Assembly: GCA_019116365.1 (NCBI GenBank)
Contig: DXBT01000012.1
Span: 23,960-87,959, forward strand
Reading direction: 5' to 3'
Length of the DNA: 64,000 bases
Origin: Barnesiella merdipullorum
GTDB taxonomy: Bacteria; Bacteroidota; Bacteroidia; Bacteroidales; Barnesiellaceae
Shown: in pieces, positions 44,617-53,553 of the stretch
Numbering within the stretch: the first letter of the stretch is position 1
Layout of the letters: every line of letters begins with the position of its first letter
Made by a program: the position numbers and the translations under genes
The notes under the pieces: model-generated
Database searches by the model: none
The model's input: the letters and a program-made list of their open reading frames with translations, nothing else
Told to the model about the DNA's origin: nothing

Positions 44617-45213
44617 ATGCTGTTGCCCTACATGAATAGCGGAGTGGTCGAAGCCGGCTGCGACGAGGCAGGTCGCGGCTGTCTGGCCGGTGCCGTCTAT
44701 GCGGCGGCCGTCGTATTGCCGCCCGACTTCCGCAACGAACTGCTCAACGACTCGAAACAACTCACCGAGAAACAACGCTACGCCCTGCGCCCCCTCATCG
44801 AAGAGTCGGCTCTGGCCTGGGCCGTAGGCATTGTCTCTCCCCAGGAAATCGATCGCATCAACATACTCAATGCCTCGTTCCTGGCCATGCACCGGGCCAT
44901 AGAGCAACTACGGGTCGTCCCGCAGCACCTGCTCATCGACGGCAACCGCTTCAAGCCCTATCCCGGCATCGCCCACACCTGCGTGGTAAAGGGCGACGGC
45001 AAGTACGAGGCTATCGCAGCAGCCTCGGTGCTGGCCAAAACCTACCGCGACGATTACATGAACGAGCTGCACGAAAAATACCCCATGTATGACTGGAAGT
45101 CAAACAAGGGGTATCCCACCAAAGCTCATCGAGCTGCCATTGCTCAATACGGGCCTTCGCCCTATCACAGGCTATCGTTTCAGTTGCTCGAGCGACAACT
45201 CTCTATTTTCTAA
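44617..45213 (+). CDS. rnhB: Ribonuclease HII
   Basis: A 198-residue endonuclease that cuts RNA in RNA-DNA hybrids and starts ribonucleotide excision. The acidic catalytic motif GCDEAGRGCLAG (D16, E17) is at the N-terminus, followed by LLIDGNRF and GDGKYEAIAAASVLAKTYRD. The ATG is preceded by AAGGAG, a strong ribosome-binding site. It ends 8 bp from the convergent membrane-protein gene. Confidence 0.95.
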   Translation: MLLPYMNSGVVEAGCDEAGRGCLAGAVYAAAVVLPPDFRNELLNDSKQLTEKQRYALRPLIEESALAWAVGIVSPQEIDRINILNASFLAMHRAIEQLRVVPQHLLIDGNRFKPYPGIAHTCVVKGDGKYEAIAAASVLAKTYRDDYMNELHEKYPMYDWKSNKGYPTKAHRAAIAQYGPSPYHRLSFQLLERQLSIF

Positions 45214-45221
45214 TTTCCAGG

Positions 45222-45887
45222 TCAAGCTGCAGGCGAAAGCAACCACCGGTCGAGCACACGATAGAAGGGACTCACCACATGCACGATAGGGCCCACCAAC
45301 AGAGCCGAAACCACAGTTCCCAATCCTACACCGGTAATGGCCGAGGAGAAGATAAACGACATGGCACAAGCCATCAACACCAGCGACACATCAAAGCCCA
45401 ACTTCACAAAACCAAAGGGGCGACTCAACCGCTGGGCAATCGTCTTGACAAAGAACTCACCGGCCGTCATGGCCACATTCACCTTCATCTCGAGGGCTAT
45501 CCCCACGGCCAACACACAGCACCCGATGAAGAGATAGACCAACTGCTGCACAAGATTAACAGGAGCAACCCAAAACAGCATATTCATGGCCCAGTCGATA
45601 AAGATACCGAACCCGAGCGAAATAGGTATCTGCATGAGATAGGGACGCATCTCTTCCTTAAGCGATTCGCGCGTCATAAACGGCAATTCAAACAGCAAGA
45701 AAAGAATATTGACTATAATGGTCCATTGCCCCATCGTAAGCGAGGTAAACAGACTCAACACATAATTGACACTGGTAATGGGCGAGGTACCCAACAGAGC
45801 TTTCGTAATGAAATCGATACCCAAGGCGTTGACAAACAGCGAAACAACAAACAACAAATAACGCCTCAACAAATAAACATTCATCAT
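45222..45887 (-). CDS. YitT/YczE-like integral membrane protein
   Basis: 221 residues from ATG 45887 with about five hydrophobic helices: RYLLFVVSLFVNALGIDFITKALLG, WTIIVNILFLLFELPF, IPISLGFGIFIDWAMNMLF and others. The GTSPITSVNYVLS and MTAGEFFVKTIAQ stretches fit the YitT/YczE group, whose function is mostly unknown. The frame extends to 45950, but the polar N-terminal extension is unlike the family. It is divergent from an AraC-type gene whose promoter lies 80-110 bp away, so that regulator may control it (inference). Confidence 0.78.
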   Translation of the reverse strand: MMNVYLLRRYLLFVVSLFVNALGIDFITKALLGTSPITSVNYVLSLFTSLTMGQWTIIVNILFLLFELPFMTRESLKEEMRPYLMQIPISLGFGIFIDWAMNMLFWVAPVNLVQQLVYLFIGCCVLAVGIALEMKVNVAMTAGEFFVKTIAQRLSRPFGFVKLGFDVSLVLMACAMSFIFSSAITGVGLGTVVSALLVGPIVHVVSPFYRVLDRWLLSPAA

Positions 45888-45966
45888 AATTTTGTAATAC
45901 CTTTCAAAAACCGGTGCAAAGTTCTCTCCATTTTTTGGATTCCCACTCATAAAAGAAAAACCAACC

Positions 45967-45997
45967 TTGGTTAAAAACGAAACAATTCTTACCTTTG
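45967..45997 (+). promoter_or_regulatory. Promoter of the AraC-type regulator
   Basis: TTG (45967-45969) and TACCTTTG (45990-45997), 20 bp apart, give a full consensus match. The predicted start of transcription is only about 10 nt before the ATG at 46014. Confidence 0.72.
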
Positions 45998-46013
45998 AAA
46001 GAAAAAACGGAGC

Positions 46014-46868
46014 ATGAATATTGCGCTTCTCGAGATCTTGTACAAGATACCTAATGCGGGTTCCTACGGCGATGGAGCGGGTTTTTCGAGCCTCGACACG
46101 ATAACCATAGCCAAAGGATTCTTTTTTATTTTCGTCAAAAATGGAACAGCCTTACTCTCCGACACCCATCGCTGTTACCGACTGAAGAAAGAGGAGCTGG
46201 TCATTTTCACCCCAAGCCTCACAGCTACACTACACGAGATGAGCACCGACTTTGAATTTTCTGCGATTTACCTCGTGCCCGAGTACTTCGACAGTCTGCC
46301 CGGCAGCCAACCGCTCTACGGCCTGTTGGCCGACTTCCAGCGCAGCAACCGCCTCCCCATCGTGCAATTGAAACCCGAGAAGAGCCACTACCTGCAACAA
46401 ACCTTTGCCCTCTTTACCAGCGAGCTCAAAGGCTTCAAGCTCTACATGAACGGCATCGCCAGGCACTTGTGCAGCCTACTGCTATTGCAAGTGGCCGATT
46501 CCTTCGGGCAAAGCAACCGGCACATGCCCACCTATATAAAACGGTCGGGCGAGATATTCCGCCGATTCAGAAAACTGTTGATGGACAACTACAAGCAGCA
46601 CCACGACATAGGCTTCTATGCCGACGAACAGAACATCTCGACCGCCTATCTCTCGCGGATTGTCAAAAAGACAACGGGCAACACCGTGCGATTCCACATC
46701 TCGGAACTCATCAGCGCCGACGCCCGCCGTCTGCTCGACTGCACCGACCTCGACATCAAAGAGATTGCCTCGCAACTGGGCTTCTCGGACCAGTCGGTAT
46801 TCGGCAAATTCTTTGTCAAGAAAAACGGGATATCCCCCCTGAAATTCAGAATGCGCAAGAATGCATAA
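46014..46868 (+). CDS. AraC-family transcriptional regulator
   Basis: 284 residues. The N-terminal part (about 1-170) is a cupin-like ligand domain (GFFFIFVKNGTALLSDTHRCYRL, LVIFTPSLTATLHEM). The C-terminal double helix-turn-helix (about 190-284) contains ISTAYLSRIVKKTTGNTVRFHISE and DIKEIASQLGFSDQSVFGKFFVKKNGISP. It is divergent from the YitT-like gene and convergent with the peptide transporter gene. Ligand and targets are unknown; the divergent neighbour is the simplest target. Confidence 0.88.
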   Translation: MNIALLEILYKIPNAGSYGDGAGFSSLDTITIAKGFFFIFVKNGTALLSDTHRCYRLKKEELVIFTPSLTATLHEMSTDFEFSAIYLVPEYFDSLPGSQPLYGLLADFQRSNRLPIVQLKPEKSHYLQQTFALFTSELKGFKLYMNGIARHLCSLLLLQVADSFGQSNRHMPTYIKRSGEIFRRFRKLLMDNYKQHHDIGFYADEQNISTAYLSRIVKKTTGNTVRFHISELISADARRLLDCTDLDIKEIASQLGFSDQSVFGKFFVKKNGISPLKFRMRKNA

Positions 46869-46873
46869 CACGA

Positions 46874-46909
46874 CAGAAGGCCCCCGGGAGTAGTCCCGGG
46901 GGCCTTCTG
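46874..46909. terminator. Bidirectional terminator between the AraC and POT genes
   Basis: A perfect 16-bp stem (46874-46889 with 46894-46909) with a 4-nt GTAG loop, core CCCCCGGGA/TCCCGGGGG. It lies between convergent genes, 5 bp after the AraC stop and 25 bp from the transporter stop. Confidence 0.85.
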
Positions 46910-46933
46910 TTATATGGTGCTATGAGCAGCGCC

Positions 46934-48601
46934 CTATTCGGCCACCCGCTCCAGCCATTTGAGCATACCCAGCATCACGCCCATCGATATCAGGCAGAAT
47001 CCTGCAAATACCGCCCAGCACATCCATTGCTGCGGAAACTCGTTCAGCATTGTCACACCAAGCGCAATGAACAAGTTGCCGATAGCGGTCGCCGTCAACC
47101 AAAGTCCCTGGCATATACCTTGAAGATGTTTGGGAGCAACCTTCGACACGAACGAAAGTCCAAGAGGAGAAATAAACAACTCTGCCACAGTCAAGAAGAA
47201 ATAGGTCAGAATCAAAACATACGGACTTGACTTCATCGCCAGTTTTGCAGCGTCGCTCAAACTCTTGAACTCGGTTCCCGAAGGATAATTATTGGCCACA
47301 GCCACAATCATCAAGAAGATGTAGGCACAAGCCGTGATAAACATACCTATCGCAATCTTGCGGGGTGTAGATATTTTGCGTCCTCTCGCCGCCAAAGCGC
47401 CAAACAGCCACATAATAATCGGGGTCAGCACAATTACGAAGAACGGATTGATACATTGCCAGATTTCGGGAGCCACAGAATCGGTAGCCACGAAGTCGCG
47501 GGCGAAAACCGACAAGGATTGCCCGTTCTGATGGAACGAGAACCAGAAGAATACGGCCACGCCAAGCACTGCAAACAGCGCATACAATCTTTGTTTGATT
47601 TCTTTTGCGTCGGCATTTCTTTCTTCCTGCGTCACCTCAACGGCTTTCTTTTCTTTCTTGGCCGGATTGGGAAGCTTGTTCTTCACAACCAAGAATATGG
47701 CAAGCGAAATGAGCATGGCTACCACCGAAGCGATAAAAGAGAAATGGACTCCCGTGTTGAAAACCTCCAGATATTGATTACAGAACGCAGCGTCCACGGC
47801 ACCTGTGTGACCCACTTTACTCGAAAGTTCCACCAAGTTGGCCATATCGGTAGCCGGCATCGCACCTGCGTTATCGTTGAACATGTGGCACAAACGGGGC
47901 AGATCGGAATTGTATGCAAGGTGATGCGCCTTCAACCAGAACTCTCTCAAAAGAGGAGCCACGAATGGTGCAATCACACCTCCGATGTTGATAAAGACAT
48001 AGAAAATCTGGAAGCCCGAGTCGCGTTTCGACTTGGCGGCAGCCAACGCATCCGGACCTTTCTTGGCGGCCTCGGCCTCGAAGTTGTCATACATCTGACC
48101 TACAATCGCCTGCAAGTTGCCTTTGAACAACCCATTACCAAACGCGATAAACAACAACGCCACGCAAGTGAATACAAGCACCCACGAGATTGTGCCTGTC
48201 GTTTCGGCAAAGACAGGTATAGACAACAGGCCGTAACCCAACGCCATCACCAGCAAACCTGAAATAATAGTCCCTTTGTATTTTTGAGTTCTGTCGGCAA
48301 TCATGCCACCCGGCAGACTCAGCACATATATCAAGAAATAGAATACGGCATAGATCCAACCGGCCGCATCGTCGCTGATACCGAATTTAGAGCACAAGAA
48401 AAGCAACAGTACCGCATTCATGATATAGTAGCCAAAACGTTCTCCCATATTGGCAAGAGCGGCAGCAATAAGCCCCTTGGGGTGCTCTTTTCTTGCTTTT
48501 ACGATGTAGAATACCAAAAATGGGATTACTACAATCAACACGGCAAACAAAATCGCCAGCGATTGGTTGGTTTGCCAAAAACTTTTCAAAGATTCAAACA
48601 T
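46934..48601 (-). CDS. POT-family proton-dependent oligopeptide transporter
   Basis: A 555-residue inner-membrane transporter of the major facilitator superfamily importing di- and tripeptides with protons. The N-terminal motif NMGERFGYYIMN matches the POT signature ExxERFxYY, and FIAFGNGLFKGNLQAIVGQMY is the second family motif. A polar insert (about residues 205-275) separates the two helix bundles. FFLTVAELFISPLGLSFVSKVAP is the conserved C-terminal motif. It is the last gene of a minus-strand run (carboxypeptidase, cyclase, sufE, transporter). Confidence 0.9.
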   Translation of the reverse strand: MFESLKSFWQTNQSLAILFAVLIVVIPFLVFYIVKARKEHPKGLIAAALANMGERFGYYIMNAVLLLFLCSKFGISDDAAGWIYAVFYFLIYVLSLPGGMIADRTQKYKGTIISGLLVMALGYGLLSIPVFAETTGTISWVLVFTCVALLFIAFGNGLFKGNLQAIVGQMYDNFEAEAAKKGPDALAAAKSKRDSGFQIFYVFINIGGVIAPFVAPLLREFWLKAHHLAYNSDLPRLCHMFNDNAGAMPATDMANLVELSSKVGHTGAVDAAFCNQYLEVFNTGVHFSFIASVVAMLISLAIFLVVKNKLPNPAKKEKKAVEVTQEERNADAKEIKQRLYALFAVLGVAVFFWFSFHQNGQSLSVFARDFVATDSVAPEIWQCINPFFVIVLTPIIMWLFGALAARGRKISTPRKIAIGMFITACAYIFLMIVAVANNYPSGTEFKSLSDAAKLAMKSSPYVLILTYFFLTVAELFISPLGLSFVSKVAPKHLQGICQGLWLTATAIGNLFIALGVTMLNEFPQQWMCWAVFAGFCLISMGVMLGMLKWLERVAE

Positions 48602-48641
48602 AGATATTAGGGTTAGTTGTTCATAAATATTCTCTGGTTTC

Positions 48642-49070
48642 TCAGTTTTCCGATTTCACTTTAAAGGCCAATGCATACATGCGCATCTGCTTGACCATGG
48701 CCAGCAGCCCGTTGGAACGTGTGGGCGACAAGTGTTCGGTGAGGCCTATCCGCTCAATGAAGTAGAGGTTGGCGTTGAGAATCTCGTCGGGGGTACGCCC
48801 CGAGAGCACCCGCACCAGCAGCGACACAATGCCCTTCACAATGATGGCATCGCTCTCGGCCTCGAAATAGATGCGACCGTCGCGATAGTCGGCTTGCAGC
48901 CACACCCGGCTTTGGCAACCTTCAATCAGATTCTCGTTGGTTTTGTATTTCTCTTCAATCGGGGGCAGACTGTTGCCCAATTCGATAAGTAAAGCATATT
49001 TATCCATCCAGTCGTCGAAGACCGAGAACTCGTCTATAATCTCGTCTTGTATTTCGTCGATACTTTTCAT
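48642..49070 (-). CDS. sufE: Cysteine desulfuration protein SufE
   Basis: A 142-residue sulfur acceptor that takes persulfide from SufS and passes it to the Fe-S scaffold. The acceptor cysteine is C52 in LIEGCQSRVWL. The N-terminal DEIIDEFSVFDDWMDKYALLIELG and the C-terminal LSPTRSNGLLAMVKQMR are family features. It lies 18 bp after the M28 gene. Partner suf genes are not in this window. Confidence 0.93.
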   Translation of the reverse strand: MKSIDEIQDEIIDEFSVFDDWMDKYALLIELGNSLPPIEEKYKTNENLIEGCQSRVWLQADYRDGRIYFEAESDAIIVKGIVSLLVRVLSGRTPDEILNANLYFIERIGLTEHLSPTRSNGLLAMVKQMRMYALAFKVKSEN

Positions 49071-49088
49071 ATTAGGTAGGTTTTAAAA

Positions 49089-50081
49089 TCACTCTTCATA
49101 AATGACCGTCAGCACGGTTTGGCCCACAGCCTTCAGTGTAGCGGGGTCGATATTCTTCATCGTGTCGTCCACCGTGTGCCAGTAGGGCGGGAACCCCGTG
49201 GCCGTTTCGCTCGAGCAGGCAATGATGTCGATACTGGGTATGCCATACCGGTTCACATACACATGATCGTCGGTCACATAGCCCCCCTTCTCGTCCACAA
49301 AATAGTTGCCATACCCCAACCGGGCAGCGGTCTCCCACACCTGTTTCACAATGCCCGAGGCGTAGTACTCCGAAAACATTTCGCGACAGAAACGGGCTCC
49401 CGAGCCTCCCACCATATCGAGCAGGATACCGAAACGGGCCCGATAACCGGGCTTGTGCGGACGGCGGGTCCAATATTGTGTACCCAAAGCCCAGGTATCC
49501 TCGTCGCTCGAGTGGCTCCAGTAGGGAGCTCCGTAATCTTCGGCATCGAAGAAGGCGATATCGACTCCCGTAGCGGGCAACTTCTGTCCCAGCTGACGGG
49601 CTATCTCGAGCAGCACTCCCACCCCGCTCGCACCGTCGTCGGCCCCGGCTATGGGCTGGCGATGCTTGCTCTTGTCGGCGTCATTGTCGGCATAGGGACG
49701 GGTATCCCAGTGGGCAAAAAGCAAAATGCGATTTTTCTTCTCGGGCGAGAACGACCCGATGATGTTGCGAATCGAAAGTTCGGTACCGTCGTAGGCGGTA
49801 ACGGTGCCCTCCTGTACCTCGACCGAGGCTCCGTGGCGGGCCAGCTCGGCCGCCAGATAGTCGGCCGTGGCCCGATGGGCCGGCGTGTTGGGTACCCGGT
49901 ATCCAAACTCGACCTGGCGTTCGACATAGGCATAGGCACTGTCGGCATTGAACGCGGGCACCTCGACCGACACCGTGTCGGCCGTCTTCTCCTCGTTACT
50001 CTTTCCCGACTTGGCAGAACAGGCTACCAGACCTGTAATCAGAATCAAATACCCCAGTTGACGGTTTAACGTTTTCATCAT
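49089..50081 (-). CDS. Glutaminyl-peptide cyclotransferase-like M28 lipoprotein
   Basis: About 330 residues. The signal peptide ends in a lipobox (ITGLVAC). The metalloenzyme domain shows FAHWDTRPYAD, AGADDGASGVGVLLEIARQL and AFFDAEDYG, then WALGTQYW and GILLDMVGG, and a late PPYWHTVDDT. This pattern matches the animal-type (type II) glutaminyl cyclases and M28 aminopeptidases. In Bacteroidales such enzymes form N-terminal pyroglutamate on exported proteins, where glutamine is exposed after signal cleavage. The start is ATG 50081 (or 50078); the frame's TTG at 50087 is less likely. Confidence 0.88.
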   Translation of the reverse strand: MMKTLNRQLGYLILITGLVACSAKSGKSNEEKTADTVSVEVPAFNADSAYAYVERQVEFGYRVPNTPAHRATADYLAAELARHGASVEVQEGTVTAYDGTELSIRNIIGSFSPEKKNRILLFAHWDTRPYADNDADKSKHRQPIAGADDGASGVGVLLEIARQLGQKLPATGVDIAFFDAEDYGAPYWSHSSDEDTWALGTQYWTRRPHKPGYRARFGILLDMVGGSGARFCREMFSEYYASGIVKQVWETAARLGYGNYFVDEKGGYVTDDHVYVNRYGIPSIDIIACSSETATGFPPYWHTVDDTMKNIDPATLKAVGQTVLTVIYEE

Positions 50082-50124
50082 GTTCAAAAGTAATCATTCT
50101 GACAAAAACTCACAAATATCCCGC

Positions 50125-51039
50125 CTATTTTATACAAAAAGAGAGCTCCACCGACTGTTTTCCTACCGCAAACGTCACCTCGGCCCCCTCGATGAGAGGC
50201 AGATTGTCGGGGACATGGCCTACGGGGAAATCGAAGCATACCGGGTAGTCATACTCCTCGACCATCTGCGAGATGAGTTCATAGAGCGTACCGCCCAATC
50301 CCGGGTTCTCGGTGTACTCGGTAAAGCGCCCCACAATCAGCCCGGCCAGCGAAGCAAGCCGCCCCGAGAGTTTCAACTGGTAGAGCATGCGCTCGATCTT
50401 GTAGGGGGGCTCGGCAATATCTTCGATAAAGAGCACCGTGCCCGGGCGGAAGACATCGTAGGGGGTCCCTATCAGCCCGCAAAGCACGGCCATATTGCCG
50501 CCCACCAGCATAGCCCGGGCTTCGCCGCAACGGTTCAGCGGGTGAGTCTTTTCGTGATAATGAGGCAACTCGCCGAAGAGAATCTGCCGCAGATACTGTG
50601 TGCAGCGATCGTCGGCCGGTTCGGCCGTAAGGTGTTTGCACATGGGAGCGTGCAGCGACATGATGCCCCGACTCACACACAAGGCGTGCAGGGCCGAGAT
50701 ATCGCTGAACCCGATTATCCACTTGGGGTTGTGAGCCACGTCGTCGGCCAGCTGGTCGAGCAGATGCACGCAGCCATAACCGCCCCGGCTACACAGAATG
50801 GCTTTCACCTCGGGGGTATATAGGGCTTGACGAAAGTCGTCGATGCGCTCGTCGATGGTACCCGCATAGGCTCCCGACTTTCCCAGACAGTGCGGCGATA
50901 CCGAAACGCCCAACGGCCAACTCTCGAGCCGCTTGACGGCACCTTTTACATAATCGGGGTTAATGATACTGGCCGGCGAAACAATAGCGAGTCCGTCGCC
51001 GGGAATTAAAAAGGGGGGTTGAATCATCTTCACGGTCAT
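50125..51039 (-). CDS. S66-family LD-carboxypeptidase
   Basis: A 304-residue serine peptidase that removes the terminal D-alanine from murein tetrapeptides during cell-wall recycling. The opening IPGDGLAIVSPASII, the ILCSRGGYGCVHLLDQL motif and the nucleophile region IIGFSDISALHAL are typical. FIEDIAEPPYKIERMLYQL holds the catalytic Glu, and PVGHVPDNLPLIEGAE holds the His. No signal peptide is seen, so it is cytoplasmic. It is the first gene of a minus-strand run with a promoter box at 51091-51098. Confidence 0.9.
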   Translation of the reverse strand: MTVKMIQPPFLIPGDGLAIVSPASIINPDYVKGAVKRLESWPLGVSVSPHCLGKSGAYAGTIDERIDDFRQALYTPEVKAILCSRGGYGCVHLLDQLADDVAHNPKWIIGFSDISALHALCVSRGIMSLHAPMCKHLTAEPADDRCTQYLRQILFGELPHYHEKTHPLNRCGEARAMLVGGNMAVLCGLIGTPYDVFRPGTVLFIEDIAEPPYKIERMLYQLKLSGRLASLAGLIVGRFTEYTENPGLGGTLYELISQMVEEYDYPVCFDFPVGHVPDNLPLIEGAEVTFAVGKQSVELSFCIK

Positions 51040-51090
51040 AAGGATTAAAAGGTTATCCCCGCCCCGACACCGTCGCCGACGAGGTTTCTA

Positions 51091-51098
51091 CAAATATA
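51091..51098 (-). promoter_or_regulatory. Promoter -7 box for the S66 peptidase gene
   Basis: CAAATATA reads TATATTTG on the minus strand, 52 bp upstream of the ATG at 51039; no good -33 element. Confidence 0.45.
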
Positions 51099-51143
51099 GA
51101 CAACTTTTGCCGGCCATTGAAACAGACAGTATTGTTCTTTTCG

Positions 51144-52457
51144 TTATTTCTCACGCATGAAGATATTGATGGGGGTTCCGCTGAAGTTCCACGTTTCGCG
51201 AATCTTGTTCTCGAGATAACGCTTGTAGGGGTCCTTCACCCACTGGGGCAGGTTGCAGAAAAAGACAAACGTGGGCACATAGGTCTCGCGCAACATGGTC
51301 ACATATTTTATCTTCACATACTTGCCCTTGTGTGCAGGGGGCGGATAGTTCTCGATAGCACTGAGCATCACTTCGTTGAGCTTCGAGGTGGGTATCTTGC
51401 GCTGGCGGTTCTTATAGACCTGCACGGCACTCTCGAGCACCTTGAAGATGCGTTGCTTGGTCAGAGCCGAGGCATAGACGATGGGGAAATCGACAAACGG
51501 CGCAAGGCGTGCCCGTATGGCATTCTCGAAGGTCTGTATCGCCTTGTTCGACTTGTCCTCGACCAGGTCCCACTTGTTGACACACACCACCAGACCTTTT
51601 TTGTTTTTCTGTATCAGGGAGAAGATATTGAGGTCTTGCCCCTCGATACCCCGGGTGGCATCGATCATGAGGATGCAGACGTCGGAAGCCTCGATGGCCC
51701 GTATCGACCGGATAACCGAGTAATACTCGAGATCCTCGGTCACCTTGCCCTTCTTGCGGATACCGGCGGTATCGACCAAGTAGAAGTCGAAACCGAACTT
51801 GTCGTAACGGGTATAGATAGAGTCGCGGGTGGTGCCGGCGATATCGGTCACGATGTAGCGCTCCTCACCGATGAAGGCGTTGATAATCGACGACTTGCCG
51901 GCATTGGGTCGGCCCACAACGGCAAAGCGGGGTATATTCTCTTCAATTTCGGGCTCCGACTTCTTGGTAAAGCGTTTCAAGATTTCGTCAAGCAGATCGC
52001 CCGTGCCCGAACCACTGGCAGCCGACACACAGAAGGGATCGCCCAGACCGAACGAATAGAACTCGGCGGCATTGTACTGCCACTCGTTCGAATCGGCCTT
52101 GTTGGCTACCAGAATGACCGGTTTGGACGACCGGCGCAAGATGGCAGCCACATGGTCGTCGAGATCCACGGCACCGGTTTTGACATCGACCATAAACAAG
52201 ATGACATCGGCCTCTTCAATAGCCAGAGCCACCTGCTTGTTGATCTCTTCCTCAAAAATATCTTCCGAATTAACGACCCATCCACCGGTGTCGATAATGG
52301 AGAACTCCTGTCCGCACCACTCGACCTTGCCGTACTGGCGGTCGCGGGTCGTACCGGCCTCTTCGTTAACGATGGCCTTGCGAGTTTGCGTCAGGCGGTT
52401 AAACAGGGTCGATTTCCCTACGTTGGGGCGACCTACGATTGCTACGATATTTCCCAT
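51144..52457 (-). CDS. der: Ribosome-assembly GTPase Der (EngA)
   Basis: A 437-residue protein with two G domains in tandem, the hallmark of Der: the first with GRPNVGKSTLF (residues 8-18) and VANKADS, the second with GRPNAGKSSIINA (about 182) and CVNKWDL. A KH-like C-terminal domain follows and ends NFSGTPINIFMREK. It acts in 50S assembly. It follows era by 44 bp, in the conserved era-der order. Confidence 0.97.
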   Translation of the reverse strand: MGNIVAIVGRPNVGKSTLFNRLTQTRKAIVNEEAGTTRDRQYGKVEWCGQEFSIIDTGGWVVNSEDIFEEEINKQVALAIEEADVILFMVDVKTGAVDLDDHVAAILRRSSKPVILVANKADSNEWQYNAAEFYSFGLGDPFCVSAASGSGTGDLLDEILKRFTKKSEPEIEENIPRFAVVGRPNAGKSSIINAFIGEERYIVTDIAGTTRDSIYTRYDKFGFDFYLVDTAGIRKKGKVTEDLEYYSVIRSIRAIEASDVCILMIDATRGIEGQDLNIFSLIQKNKKGLVVCVNKWDLVEDKSNKAIQTFENAIRARLAPFVDFPIVYASALTKQRIFKVLESAVQVYKNRQRKIPTSKLNEVMLSAIENYPPPAHKGKYVKIKYVTMLRETYVPTFVFFCNLPQWVKDPYKRYLENKIRETWNFSGTPINIFMREK

Positions 52458-52501
52458 AATTCTCTTTCTTTTTTCGAGGCTGTCACAGCCCCTTCGGGGG
52501 T

Positions 52502-53386
52502 TTACTCGGGCATATACCCAAATCCTTTCAGTTTATTCTCTCGGCTACGCCAGTCTTTCTCGACCTTGACATATAGCTCGAGAAATACTTTCTTGTCGAA
52601 AAATGCCTCTATGTCTTTGCGGGCCAGCATGCCTACCTTTTTCAAGGCCGAACCGCCCTTGCCTATCACGATGCCTTTTTGGGAATCGCGCTCGACATAG
52701 ATGACCGCCATGATGTGTATGCGGCCCTCCTCCTCTTTGAATTGCTCGACAGCCACCTCGCAGGCATAGGGTATCTCCTTGTCATAGGTGAGCAGAATCT
52801 TCTCCCTGATAATCTCGGTCACAAAGAAACGGGCCGGCTTGTCGGTGAGGGCATCTTTGTCGAAGAAGGGGGGCGACGGGGGCAACAGCTCCTGGATGCG
52901 CTTCAACAGATAGTCGAGATTGAATTTGTACTGAGCCGAAACGGGTATCACCTCGGCCTTCGGCAACAGTTGTTTCCACTCCTCTACAAGCGTCTCGAGC
53001 GCCTCCTGCCCCTGCAACAGGTCTATTTTGTTGATTACGACCAGCACGGGTACCGTCTCCTGAGCTACCTTGTCGAGGAACGACTGGTTCTTGGTGGGGG
53101 TCTCCACCACATCGGTCACATAGAGCAGGATGTCGGCATCGACCAGTGCCGATTGCGAGAAGTTGAGCATCGACTCCTGCAACTTGTAGTTGGGCACGAG
53201 TACCCCGGGCGTGTCGGAATAGACGATTTGCATATCGTCGGTGTTCACGATACCCATGATGCGGTGACGGGTGGTCTGGGCCTTCGACGTGATAATCGAG
53301 ATGCGCTCTCCCACCAACGAATTCATCAGTGTAGATTTACCCACATTGGGATTTCCTACAATATTTACAAAACCGGCTTTATGCAT
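52502..53386 (-). CDS. era: GTPase Era
   Basis: A 294-residue GTPase that binds 16S rRNA in 30S maturation. G1 is GNPNVGKSTLMN (residues 11-22), with DTPG and NKIDL following. A C-terminal KH domain holds GIVIGKGGSALKKVGMLARKDIEAFF. It has its own promoter box at 53438-53445, downstream of the fabH terminator, so it can be transcribed independently of fabH. Confidence 0.97.
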   Translation of the reverse strand: MHKAGFVNIVGNPNVGKSTLMNSLVGERISIITSKAQTTRHRIMGIVNTDDMQIVYSDTPGVLVPNYKLQESMLNFSQSALVDADILLYVTDVVETPTKNQSFLDKVAQETVPVLVVINKIDLLQGQEALETLVEEWKQLLPKAEVIPVSAQYKFNLDYLLKRIQELLPPSPPFFDKDALTDKPARFFVTEIIREKILLTYDKEIPYACEVAVEQFKEEEGRIHIMAVIYVERDSQKGIVIGKGGSALKKVGMLARKDIEAFFDKKVFLELYVKVEKDWRSRENKLKGFGYMPE

Positions 53387-53437
53387 AGTTCTATTCGGTT
53401 AATCTGCAAGACAATATATCGGAGATTCTATTTTCTC

Positions 53438-53445
53438 CAAAGGTA
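53438..53445 (-). promoter_or_regulatory. Promoter -7 box for era-der
   Basis: CAAAGGTA reads TACCTTTG on the minus strand, 52 bp upstream of the era ATG. Confidence 0.6.
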
Positions 53446-53500
53446 GTGAAAATATTCTACCTGACGAACAACCGCAGGCTGCTTTTGTTCAAAGACAAGA

Positions 53501-53535
53501 AAAGACGCATCTTTTGCAACAAAAGATGCGTCTTT
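53501..53535 (-). terminator. Terminator after fabH
   Basis: A perfect 16-bp stem (AAAGACGCATCTTTTG at 53501-53516 with its complement at 53520-53535) around a 3-nt loop, 18 bp past the fabH stop. The T-rich stretch follows on both strands. Confidence 0.82.
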
Positions 53536-53553
53536 GTCTTATTCTCAACACGT

